Assembly: GCA_023431725.1 (NCBI GenBank)
Contig: JAEYVN010000549.1
Span: 1 to 10,739 of the forward strand
Source: Pseudomonadota bacterium
Lineage (GTDB): Bacteria; Pseudomonadota; Alphaproteobacteria; Rhizobiales; Xanthobacteraceae
Length of the DNA stretch: 10,739 nucleotides
Reading direction: 5' to 3'
Below, piece after piece: positions 1 to 6,086 of the stretch. Numbering within the stretch: position 1 is the first letter of the stretch; each line of letters starts with the position of its first letter. A program made the position numbers and the translations under genes. The notes under the pieces were generated by a model that did no database searches, was not told the DNA's origin, and worked only from the letters and a program-made list of their open reading frames with translations.

Positions 1-113
1 CCGCTCCCGCAGCATAGTGCCGTGGCGAACTCTAAATCCCCGACAAATGCCAACCTGGGCGTCGGAAAAAGCTCCCGTGAGAATCAGAATAGTGATTGGA
101 GCCAGCGCAATCA
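1..113 (-). pseudogene. Remnant of the N-terminus of an MFS transporter paralogue
   Basis: On the minus strand, bases 97-50 encode ILILTGAFSDAQVG, matching LILTGVFAAAQVG in the first membrane segment of the intact MFS gene at 1915-3150. By eye the DNA matches 3029-3076 at about 41 of 48 positions without a gap. Beyond that (toward base 1) the reading continues without a stop, but the protein (CRGFRVRH...) no longer resembles an MFS protein and has lost the expected hydrophobic helix. The charged N-terminal tail of the intact protein is also shortened here. I read it as a decayed fragment. Because the window begins here, I cannot exclude that it belongs to a divergent gene continuing leftwards. 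Confidence 0.5.
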
Positions 114-130
114 CTGTCTGTGCAAGCAAA

Positions 131-229
131 GTCGCGTAGCGGTGTAAACGCGCGGACTAGTAGTCCAGCGCCCCTTCGTTACGCAGATCAACCAAGGGGG
201 AAAACTCTATGCCGTCAATGCGTGGGCGA
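131..229. repeat. Diverged copy of the luxR-MFS intergenic segment (copy A)
   Basis: This stretch aligns with 3275-3371 at roughly four of five bases by eye. It includes exact blocks such as tagcggtgtaaa, gcgcggact, cgcagatcaa and ctatgccgtcaatgcg. The copy contains the palindrome GGACTA-C-TAGTCC form (154-166, ggactagtagtcc), which corresponds to GACT-TGT-AGTC at 3299-3309 in the other copy. Together with the MFS remnant to its left and the LuxR tail to its right, it preserves the gene order of the intact locus, with about 170 bases of the MFS 5' region deleted. Confidence 0.6.
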
Positions 230-285
230 TGCGGCGAGGACCGTTTCTTGGCCGCTTGTCTTCTAATATAATCCAACTCCCATCA
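207..285 (-). pseudogene. Remnant of the C-terminus of a LuxR-family regulator paralogue
   Basis: The minus strand reads ...RIAHALTA followed by TAG at 209-207. The intact LuxR regulator at 3349-4521 ends ...QLARALTA with the same stop codon and the same following DNA. Upstream, toward 285, the frame stays open for some 20 codons, but similarity to the helix-turn-helix is lost, and the segment abuts the end of the SDR gene at 287. Only the extreme tail remains, so this is a truncated, non-functional fragment that marks the edge of a duplication. Confidence 0.5.
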
Positions 286-286
286 C

Positions 287-1255
287 CTATGCGCGCATGC
301 GCGCGATACCGTCGGCCCTGTTGGTGACCGGTCTATAACCGAGGTCGCGGTGCGCCTTGGTGATATCGAGCGTAAAGTCCTGGCCGATCAGGCGGAGGGT
401 CTGACGCGTGATGGGTGGTTTGCTCCGTACGCGAAACGTGCGCCAGACCCCCTCCATGACGGCGGCCAGGCGCCAGGCGATTCCGAAAGGGACCGTGCGT
501 TTAACGGGGGGCACGCCGCGGGTTTCCAGAAGGTCGGCCATCAGGTCTTTCAGCGTGGAGACGTCGCCGTCCGTCACATGATAGGCCTCCCCGCCCACGC
601 CCTTCCCGGCAGCCAGAATCAGGCATTCGACGACGTTGTCGACGTGGCTGGTGGACATGACTTGCCGCCCGGCATTCGGCAACGCGAACTGACCCGCCTT
701 TGCCGCCGCAACCAGGTCGTCAAGCAGGGGCATCCCCGCGCCCCAGATCAGTGGCGGCCGGACAACGACCGTGCGGAGTTCGGACGTATTCGCTTCTCGC
801 ACCAGACGTTCCGCTTCCGCCTTCGTTCTAATGTATGGCGCCCATGGCGGCGCCTGAAGCGGCAGATCCTCCGATATGTTCTTCATCGATATCGGCCGCC
901 CCATAACGACGGCGGAGGCCCCGACCGCGACAAATGTCGCCACACCTGCGCCTTTCGCCGCCGCGAGCATCGTGCGGGTGCCCGCGACGTTGGTGTTGTG
1001 AAAGGCCTCGTAAGAGTCCCATTCACTGATGTGCCCAGCGACATGGAATACCGTATCGCACCCGTGCATTCCCTCGGTAATGGCTCGCTCGTCCAGCAGA
1101 TCGCCGCGGCAGACCACTGCCCCCTCTTTCGCTACGGCCGACTCTGCGACATCGCTCCGGACCAGCGCCGTGACCTGAACATTTCGCGCCACCAGTTGCC
1201 GGATTAAAGGCCGCCCCACGAATCCGGAGCCCCCTGTAACAAATACATTTTTCAT
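287..1255 (-). CDS. NAD(P)-dependent epimerase/dehydratase, extended SDR (3-beta-HSD-like)
   Basis: A cytoplasmic NAD(P)-dependent oxidoreductase or epimerase of 322 residues, the usual length for extended (atypical 3-beta-hydroxysteroid-dehydrogenase/epimerase-like) SDR proteins. The N-terminus carries the Rossmann dinucleotide motif TGGSGFVG (residues 7-14), an acidic GDLLD (51-55) that would contact the adenine ring, and HVAGH (71-75). The active site is visible as S114 in VGASAVVMG and the Y141-IRT-K145 pair (YxxxK), followed by RPP (166-168), which is typical of the extended group. The ATG at 1255 is preceded by GGGA five bases upstream. It is the last gene of a minus-strand series and lies 63 bases after the HExxHH gene, so the two may be cotranscribed. 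The substrate is unknown: sugar nucleotides, sterol-like molecules and flavonoid-type ketones are all used by this superfamily. The protein ends at IARMRA, right against a decayed LuxR tail. Confidence 0.9.
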   Translation of the reverse strand: MKNVFVTGGSGFVGRPLIRQLVARNVQVTALVRSDVAESAVAKEGAVVCRGDLLDERAITEGMHGCDTVFHVAGHISEWDSYEAFHNTNVAGTRTMLAAAKGAGVATFVAVGASAVVMGRPISMKNISEDLPLQAPPWAPYIRTKAEAERLVREANTSELRTVVVRPPLIWGAGMPLLDDLVAAAKAGQFALPNAGRQVMSTSHVDNVVECLILAAGKGVGGEAYHVTDGDVSTLKDLMADLLETRGVPPVKRTVPFGIAWRLAAVMEGVWRTFRVRSKPPITRQTLRLIGQDFTLDITKAHRDLGYRPVTNRADGIARMRA

Positions 1256-1318
1256 TTCGTTCCCAAGCTACTGCTATAGACGGTCTCGCCTGCCTCGCAA
1301 TCATCGTCCCCCGGCCGT

Positions 1319-1747
1319 CTAGTCGTGGGCGACATCCCTGCAGACCGAGATCATCACCACGAAGAATTGGTTGATCTCCAGCAATTCATGCGGATCCGCC
1401 ACGCCCTGTTCGCGTAGCCATGCGAACTGCAGGTCATACGCAAGCTTTTCGCGCTCCGCGGCACACCCGAATTTGAGTTCATGAATGTTCTGGAAGTGAT
1501 GAGCGAGTTCATGCACCAGTTCGCTTTGATCCCGCAGATTGGTCACGTCCCACTCCCGCCTGAGGTACACGGTCCGCGTCCGCTGACTGTAAAGCGCGCG
1601 CAGCAGCGGACTCGGCGCTATGCCCGGACCCAAGGCACGCTCGGTCATCATGGCCGGTGTCACGAACTCAATGTGCGGAGGCGGCCCGACCGAAAGTCCG
1701 GTATGCAGCGCAATCCATCCTACGAGAACCGCTACCAATGCATCCAT
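1319..1747 (-). CDS. Small exported or membrane-anchored HExxHH protein (putative metallopeptidase-like)
   Basis: Predicted protein of 142 residues. Residues 1-20 (MDALVAVLVGWIALHTGLSV) form a short hydrophobic segment, so it is probably secreted or anchored in the inner membrane. The core holds SELVHELAHHFQ with HExxHH at 79-84, the zinc-binding helix pattern of gluzincin-type peptidases. Glu98 or Glu100 in CAAEREKLAYDLQ could be the third ligand. Cys95 and Cys136 could form a disulfide in the periplasm. It resembles the DUF6647-type small proteins seen in Bradyrhizobium and relatives; this is recall and has not been checked. I chose the ATG at 1747 because GGAAGA lies six bases before it; a GTG at 1777 would add ten polar residues and lacks a clear ribosome site. 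Proteolytic activity is inferred from the motif alone. An inverted repeat shared with the MFS promoter lies 55 bases upstream. Confidence 0.75.
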   Translation of the reverse strand: MDALVAVLVGWIALHTGLSVGPPPHIEFVTPAMMTERALGPGIAPSPLLRALYSQRTRTVYLRREWDVTNLRDQSELVHELAHHFQNIHELKFGCAAEREKLAYDLQFAWLREQGVADPHELLEINQFFVVMISVCRDVAHD

Positions 1748-1801
1748 TGAACGTCTTCCGCGCGTGGAAAGGGGCACGCTAGCCGGTCGACTGCCGGGAT
1801 C

Positions 1802-1823
1802 GCGTCATCGGAACAGATGACGC
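1802..1823. promoter_or_regulatory. Perfect palindrome upstream of the HExxHH gene (operator candidate)
   Basis: Arms GCGTCATC (1802-1809) and GATGACGC (1816-1823) are perfect reverse complements around the spacer GGAACA. The first 19 bases recur identically at 3199-3217, in front of the MFS gene. The site lies about 55 bases before the start codon at 1747, a usual operator position. Dimeric regulators such as LuxR/NarL- or TetR-type proteins bind sites of this size. Which protein binds is not known; the nearby LuxR regulator is an obvious candidate. Confidence 0.45.
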
Positions 1824-1914
1824 CGTTATCTGCCGTGTAGTCGCAGGCCGCCGCGCGTATGCTCACCGAGCGGAATCGCCGTTACTCGGCTCAGGCTCAG
1901 CCCCGCAGGTGCAG

Positions 1915-3150
1915 CTATTGTCTGTCTGCGCCGCGCAGCAAAAGGCACGCCAGAGATCCGGCAACACCGATCGGCACCACTGCGAACGCAGCAGATGGCC
2001 ACCCGAAATGCGCGGCGAGCGCACCCACCATCATCGGTCCGGCGAATTGACCCAGATTACTCGCTTGCTGAAGCAAGCCGATCGTCGTTGGGATATCGTC
2101 AGCGGTCGGCGCGATATGGGGCGCGCTCGCATAGAGCGCTCCGGGAGCGAGGCCGCCTACGCCGAGCGAGATTGCAGCAAGAATGACCGCGGCCGGCGCG
2201 GAAAGAGTTGTGCTGTAAATGAAAGCGCTGAGGGCAGAAAATGTAAGCAACGCAATTCCGACGCAAGCCCATATCCTAAGCCCGGCCCGCAACAGATAGC
2301 CGGACGCAATGTGTCCCGCCGCGGACACCGCCAGCACGACGCCACTGAGCAACCCCGCACTTCCGATCGAGATCGCATAAGTCGACGTCAAGTAGTGCGG
2401 AAGCGCAAATGACATCGAAAAAATCTGACAAGAGTATGCGAAAAACGCGAACGCGGCGGCGAGACACCTTTCCTTGCCGAGCACTTCAATGACATTTTTG
2501 ACCGAGACAGCCGGGCGCTTGATATTGTCCGCGGGTTCGATCGTCGAAGCCGCCCCAATGTTCAAACACCAGAACGCCACGAGGGCTATGGCCAAAACGC
2601 CGTTGGCAAGCCACAGATTCCGCCATCCAACCGCGGGCAAGGCCGGGGCTAGGAACAACATCAACATGATGCCGACCGGCATGTATGCGCTCCAGACCGC
2701 CATCGCAAAATTGCGGTTGGCTCCTTTCAAGAGCGCTGCCAGCAGGCTCGGGACGGACAGGACGACACCAAAGAACCCGATGCCTTCCAGGATGCGTCCC
2801 ACGAGCAGCATCTCGGCGCCTTGAGCAAAGGAGCCGACGAGGTTTCCCGCGGCAATCGCTGATAAGCCGGCAATAAGCGCTCTATGGAGACCGATGCGCA
2901 TAACGATGGCGCCTGCCCCGACGCCACCCAATGCCCCGAGCGTCGCAAATACTGCAACCATCAGCCCCGCGACATCGAGGCCGAGATGCATCTCCGCGCG
3001 GATAGCCGGCATGCAAATGATCGCCTTACCAACCTGTGCGGCGGCAAAAACTCCCGTGAGAATCAGAACAGTGACCGAAGCTTCGGATCGCTCTGGCCCA
3101 CGCGCGCGCGCAATTGTAAGTTCGGACGAGTTGGCCGCAGATTGCGTCAT
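1915..3150 (-). CDS. Major facilitator superfamily (MFS) transporter
   Basis: Inner-membrane secondary transporter of 411 residues with the composition and length of a 12-helix MFS protein. The first helix begins near residue 26 (VTVLILTGVFAAAQVG). A conserved GRILEG (108-113) sits at the start of helix 4. Residues 133-140 (WSAYMPVG) recall the CynX/NarK-like group, and a polar central loop (about 190-215) divides the two six-helix halves. The C-terminal half has the repeat-like GVGGLAPGALYASAP and a final pair of hydrophobic helices. Direction (uptake or efflux) and substrate are not evident. Start choice is uncertain: ATG at 3150 has GGGA nine to ten bases upstream, while ATG at 3168 (adds MGKPTT) and GTG at 3192 are in frame with poorer ribosome sites. 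The gene follows luxR on the same strand, about 200 bases downstream, with two inverted repeats in the gap. A fragment of a paralogue survives at the window's left edge. Confidence 0.92.
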   Translation of the reverse strand: MTQSAANSSELTIARARGPERSEASVTVLILTGVFAAAQVGKAIICMPAIRAEMHLGLDVAGLMVAVFATLGALGGVGAGAIVMRIGLHRALIAGLSAIAAGNLVGSFAQGAEMLLVGRILEGIGFFGVVLSVPSLLAALLKGANRNFAMAVWSAYMPVGIMLMLFLAPALPAVGWRNLWLANGVLAIALVAFWCLNIGAASTIEPADNIKRPAVSVKNVIEVLGKERCLAAAFAFFAYSCQIFSMSFALPHYLTSTYAISIGSAGLLSGVVLAVSAAGHIASGYLLRAGLRIWACVGIALLTFSALSAFIYSTTLSAPAAVILAAISLGVGGLAPGALYASAPHIAPTADDIPTTIGLLQQASNLGQFAGPMMVGALAAHFGWPSAAFAVVPIGVAGSLACLLLRGADRQ

Positions 3151-3179
3151 GGTCGTAGGTTTTCCCATGCGCAACGCTA

Positions 3180-3193
3180 GGTGGTTGACCACC
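3180..3193. promoter_or_regulatory. Inverted repeat in the MFS promoter region
   Basis: GGTGGT and ACCACC are perfect 6-base arms separated by TG. The repeat lies 30 bases upstream of the chosen MFS start (3150) and six bases from the shared palindrome at 3199-3220. It could be a second operator or a leader hairpin. If translation began at GTG 3192 it would fall inside the coding region, which is one reason to prefer a later start. Confidence 0.3.
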
Positions 3194-3198
3194 GCAAG

Positions 3199-3220
3199 GC
3201 GTCATCGGAACAGATGATGC
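3199..3220. promoter_or_regulatory. Palindrome upstream of the MFS gene (operator candidate, second copy)
   Basis: Arms GCGTCATC (3199-3206) and GATGATGC (3213-3220) flank GGAACA, with one mismatch between the arms. Bases 3199-3217 are identical to 1802-1820 in front of the HExxHH gene, in the same orientation and at nearly the same distance from the start codon (49 bases from ATG 3150). Sequence around the two sites is not otherwise obviously alike, which argues for conservation of the site itself. Confidence 0.45.
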
Positions 3221-3274
3221 GGTTGGCTCAGGCCGCGTCGAGGTGCCGTTGTGCCAGCATCGCAGTCGGTGCAG

Positions 3275-3371
3275 GTCGCATAGCGGTGTAAAGGCGCGGA
3301 CTTGTAGTCGGTGCCCATTCGCCGCGCAGATCAATCAGGAGAAAGACGCTATGCCGTCAATGCGCGGGCGA
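3275..3371. repeat. luxR-MFS intergenic segment also present at the window's left end (copy B)
   Basis: This is the counterpart of 131-229. It covers the last codons of the LuxR gene (3349-3371) and the adjoining noncoding DNA, including the inverted repeat GACT-TGT-AGTC (3299-3309). The noncoding part is about as well conserved between the copies as the coding part, so it may carry a functional element such as a promoter for the MFS gene or an RNA 3' end for luxR. Confidence 0.6.
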
Positions 3372-4521
3372 GCTGTGACGCCCTGTGCTGGATCGGCGCC
3401 GTCGCGTTCTGCAACAAGCGCAGCAGGTCGACTTGCCGGGTTGTACCGGTCTTGGAAAACGTCCGCTGCAGATGGGTGCGAACCGTAGGTTCGCTGATGC
3501 CCAGCATGTCGGCCGCTTCCTTGGCACCCATCCCCTGCGCAAGCGCAACCAATACCCGCAGTTCGCCCCCCGTCAGTCCGTAAAGCCTGGCAAAGGCTTC
3601 ACCCGGCATCAACGTTTCCTCCCCGGGATCTTTCATGAACACGGCAACCGACGCCGAAAGCGGCGCCACAATATCCCGGCGGATGCCGTTATCGACCGGG
3701 AGCAGCGTTGCAACAAAGCCGGCACCGCCGACCTCGGGAATCGCCAATGAATATTCGCTCAGATCCGTATCGCTATCGCCGCGCGACGCCTTGTCGATGG
3801 CGCTCGACAACGCTGCCCGCGCGCCAGGATCGGTCGGGCAAATGCGATTGTTCACGATGCGGATGGAATTGCCCGACCTGATCTGACGCTCCGCCGTGGC
3901 GTTCATATAGACGACACGGCCATCGCGTGCCGTCAGGAAGACGCCAGCAGCGAGACCATCTAGTGTCCTTTCGAGGGCTTCCGACCGCAACGCCCTGATC
4001 TCGAGAGCGTCAGAAATGACCAGCGCGCGGCAGACATGCGGCGCAACAAGGCTGAAGAAACGCATTTCGCGCTGGACGTAATTAGGCGCCGCACCGCGCC
4101 GAGACGCATGCATCGACGCCATCCTGCCGCCCGTTCGCAACGCCGGAAACCAGATAATGTCCTTCAGTCCGAACGGCTCGAGTACGTTCCGAGAAAACGA
4201 GCTTTCGTACAGGTTCTCGCACTCTTTGGAGAGCACCTTTACATCACCGATGTCGGCGACGACATCTGCCGCTGCCATCGGGCTCTCTGCATAATGCGCG
4301 CCTAGTGTCTCCAGGAATTTCGTTTGGTACCCGAACACGAAAAGCTGGTCATTCTGCGTATGCCGCAGATCGTGAACGCAAATCCCGCCGGCTGAGCTTT
4401 CACACAGATCGGCAATTATCCGGCAAGTGTCCGGCCATCGATGCGGATCCAGTGCGCAGTCATAGATCGCGCCGATCGTGTCGGAGAATGCCCGAGCAGA
4501 AACTCCATCCAAACCGAGCAT
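3349..4521 (-). CDS. LuxR-family transcriptional regulator with PAS-like sensor region
   Basis: Cytoplasmic DNA-binding regulator of 390 residues. The C-terminus (about 315-370) is a complete LuxR/FixJ-type helix-turn-helix: LTGGELRVLVALAQGMGAKEAADMLGIS, then EPTVRTHLQRTFSKTGTTRQVDLLRLL. The middle (about 185-225, LDGLAAGVFLTARDGRVVYMNATAE) looks like a PAS fold; the N-terminal 170 residues start FSDTIGAIYDCALDPHRWP, a form common in large alphaproteobacterial LuxR proteins with no acyl-homoserine-lactone pocket that I can recognise. There is no receiver domain, so control by phosphorylation is not expected. ATG at 4521 follows AAAGGG with good spacing. The gene precedes the MFS transporter on the same strand and is a reasonable candidate regulator of it and of the genes beyond. 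A hairpin-like palindrome just upstream suggests autoregulation. Confidence 0.9.
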   Translation of the reverse strand: MLGLDGVSARAFSDTIGAIYDCALDPHRWPDTCRIIADLCESSAGGICVHDLRHTQNDQLFVFGYQTKFLETLGAHYAESPMAAADVVADIGDVKVLSKECENLYESSFSRNVLEPFGLKDIIWFPALRTGGRMASMHASRRGAAPNYVQREMRFFSLVAPHVCRALVISDALEIRALRSEALERTLDGLAAGVFLTARDGRVVYMNATAERQIRSGNSIRIVNNRICPTDPGARAALSSAIDKASRGDSDTDLSEYSLAIPEVGGAGFVATLLPVDNGIRRDIVAPLSASVAVFMKDPGEETLMPGEAFARLYGLTGGELRVLVALAQGMGAKEAADMLGISEPTVRTHLQRTFSKTGTTRQVDLLRLLQNATAPIQHRASQLARALTA

Positions 4522-4847
4522 GATCGCCCTTTCAGGGGGACGGACCTTTTTAAGGTCATCCCTAGAAGTGCATCCGGCATATCTAAGTCGATCACTTCGC
4601 TCCGGACTTCAATCAATAATTGACCTCGCGACAACAATTGAGACGCCGCGTCAGAAATTTGATCCCCAGGGTCATAATTTCCACTGTGTCCCTGTGGATC
4701 GCGCGCAATGATTTCGTGGCTATGACGCGTTGGCGACGGCTAACGACCGTGGCTGGTCTAAGCCTAGACTATTCGAGCATACAAAAATCGATGTATTCGT
4801 ACTTGGGAAACCTTCTACATGGCGGTATCATATTGCAGAACGAACCC
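4522..4847. other. Divergent regulatory gap between luxR and araC-type genes
   Basis: This 326-base gap lies between two divergently transcribed regulator genes and must contain both promoters. It is more AT-rich than the surrounding genes. Visible elements are the palindrome at 4543-4557, a short inverted repeat TCAAT-A-ATTGA (4613-4623), and CAGGG/CCCTG arms around 4672-4694. I see no convincing tRNA, small gene or sigma-54 site. The AraC reading frame stays open upstream to 4620, so part of this gap could be translated if a more distal start is used. Confidence 0.5.
4543..4557. promoter_or_regulatory. Palindrome in the luxR leader (operator or hairpin candidate)
   Basis: Perfect 6-base arms GACCTT and AAGGTC surround TTT. 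The element ends 22 bases before the luxR ATG and about a dozen bases before its ribosome site (AAAGGG at 4531-4526). It could be an operator for autoregulation or a weak RNA hairpin in the leader. Confidence 0.35.
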
Positions 4848-5963
4848 ATGAGCAAAAGGCCAGCCCCAAAGCGGCTAAACAGGCTGCCGGCGACAACCGT
4901 CGCTGAACAGGCCAATGCCATTCCGTCGCCCAAGATGCAGGGCTTGGACGGCAATCCTAAAGGGTTCTTCGGCCCGCAATTCTGGCAGGCTTTTCGCGAT
5001 ACGGTCGCGCATATCTATTCGCTATCGCTGCCGACCCCGTTCGAGGAAGCACGCTTCACTGTCGCCACCCGGACCTATCAAACCCCTCGCGCGATTCTGA
5101 TGCGTTCTCAGGGTACGGGATTCATCATGACGCGGGGGCCGGCGCTGGTCGCGCGCTGCCCCGACCAGTTGCTCATCTATCTGGAACTGGAAGGCTCATG
5201 CGATAATGACTGGGCAGGACGGCGCGGACGCGTCGAGGCAGGCGATGTCCAGATCGTCGATTATGCGCGGCCGTTCCACAGCGTGACGACCGACTACAAA
5301 AATCTGATCATCGCCCTCGCGCGCGATAGCGTGCCCGCCGCACTGCTATCGCTCGAACCGCATGGACTAGTCTTCCCGCGCGCGAGCGGCGCCGGACGCC
5401 TGATCGGTGCCGCGATACAGGCCCTGTTCTCAGAAGCCGATGATCTGACGGTGACTGAAGCCGACGCCGCGATCGAGGGCATCGTTGCGCTGACGACGGC
5501 CTTTGCCCGTGCCAGGCGCGCAGCCGACGACACGCACCATGTGAAGGCTCGTCGAAAGGCCGTGCTGGACTATGTCGATGCACATCTGGCTAACGCGAAA
5601 CTCGGGCCTGACGAGATCGCCAACGGGGCTCACGTCTCGCGCGCGTCGCTGTACCGGCTGATGGCAGCGGAAGGCGGCATCCGAGAGGTGCTGAGGAAGC
5701 GCCGGCTTGACGAAGCCTTGCGCATCCTGCTCGCCGACAACACGGACGAGCATTCGTTGGCGGACGTCGCCAGACGCTGCGGTTTTGGCGGCATGAGTCA
5801 GTTCAGCCGGGCGTTCCGCGCACGCTTTGGCTTGCCGCCGCGGCAGTACCGCGCCCTCGTCCGCCAGCAGGAGCATGACTGGCACGAAGCCCGGCTGAAA
5901 GCCGACGGCTTCGATCGAGATAGCCTTGCTCGAAGGCACCAGGAATTGGACGAATCGAAATAG
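4848..5963 (+). CDS. AraC-family transcriptional regulator
   Basis: Predicted DNA-binding regulator of 371 residues. Residues about 40-225 match the AraC_binding_2-like beta-rich sensor seen in one-component AraC regulators (WQAFRDTVAHIYSL..., then LELEGSCDNDWAGRRGRVEAGDVQIVDYARPF). The C-terminal AraC domain covers about 235-337. Its first helix-turn-helix is DEIANGAHVSRASLYRLMAA (255-274); the second is HSLADVARRCGFGGMSQFSR (302-321), completing with AFRARFGLPPRQYR, the family signature. A charged tail of about 35 residues follows, longer than usual. I chose ATG 4848 because homologous-looking sequence starts only after it; the ribosome site is weak, and ATG 4791 and 4620 are in the same open frame, as is ATG 4935. 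It is transcribed away from luxR and converges on the lysR gene. Its target is not evident. Confidence 0.88.
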   Translation: MSKRPAPKRLNRLPATTVAEQANAIPSPKMQGLDGNPKGFFGPQFWQAFRDTVAHIYSLSLPTPFEEARFTVATRTYQTPRAILMRSQGTGFIMTRGPALVARCPDQLLIYLELEGSCDNDWAGRRGRVEAGDVQIVDYARPFHSVTTDYKNLIIALARDSVPAALLSLEPHGLVFPRASGAGRLIGAAIQALFSEADDLTVTEADAAIEGIVALTTAFARARRAADDTHHVKARRKAVLDYVDAHLANAKLGPDEIANGAHVSRASLYRLMAAEGGIREVLRKRRLDEALRILLADNTDEHSLADVARRCGFGGMSQFSRAFRARFGLPPRQYRALVRQQEHDWHEARLKADGFDRDSLARRHQELDESK

Positions 5964-6072
5964 TCGAGAGGGCTGGAACTGCACACTTCAAGGAGCCGAA
6001 ATCGCAGGCTGCCCAGGAGCCGATTTAGTGACCGCACCCAAGGGTCCTGATTGGTCCAATCGCGTGTCTGAT

Positions 6073-6086
6073 TCCTGATATCAGGA
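6073..6086. other. Palindrome at the 3' end of the LysR gene
   Basis: TCCTGAT and ATCAGGA are perfect 7-base arms with no loop, spanning the LysR stop codon between the convergent araC-type and lysR genes. With no spacer and no T-run it is a poor intrinsic terminator. It may simply be a chance palindrome or a site bound by a protein. Confidence 0.25.

Noticed and set aside
291..304. Palindrome GCGCGCATGCGCGC at the end of the SDR gene
   Set aside because: It lies within the last codons (ARMRA) and is low-complexity GC alternation, readily produced by chance in this composition.
350..1207. Open frame of 285 codons on the plus strand, opposite the SDR gene
   Set aside because: The SDR gene shows clear family motifs; the opposite frame shows low-complexity R/H/P-rich protein and no domain.
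1866..1889. Possible terminator hairpin after the MFS gene (CCGAG/CTCGG)
   Set aside because: Only five to six pairs with a long loop and no T-run on the minus strand.
5430..5984. Open frame of 184 codons on the minus strand, opposite the AraC gene
   Set aside because: Antisense shadow of the AraC DNA-binding domain; no motif or independent ribosome site.
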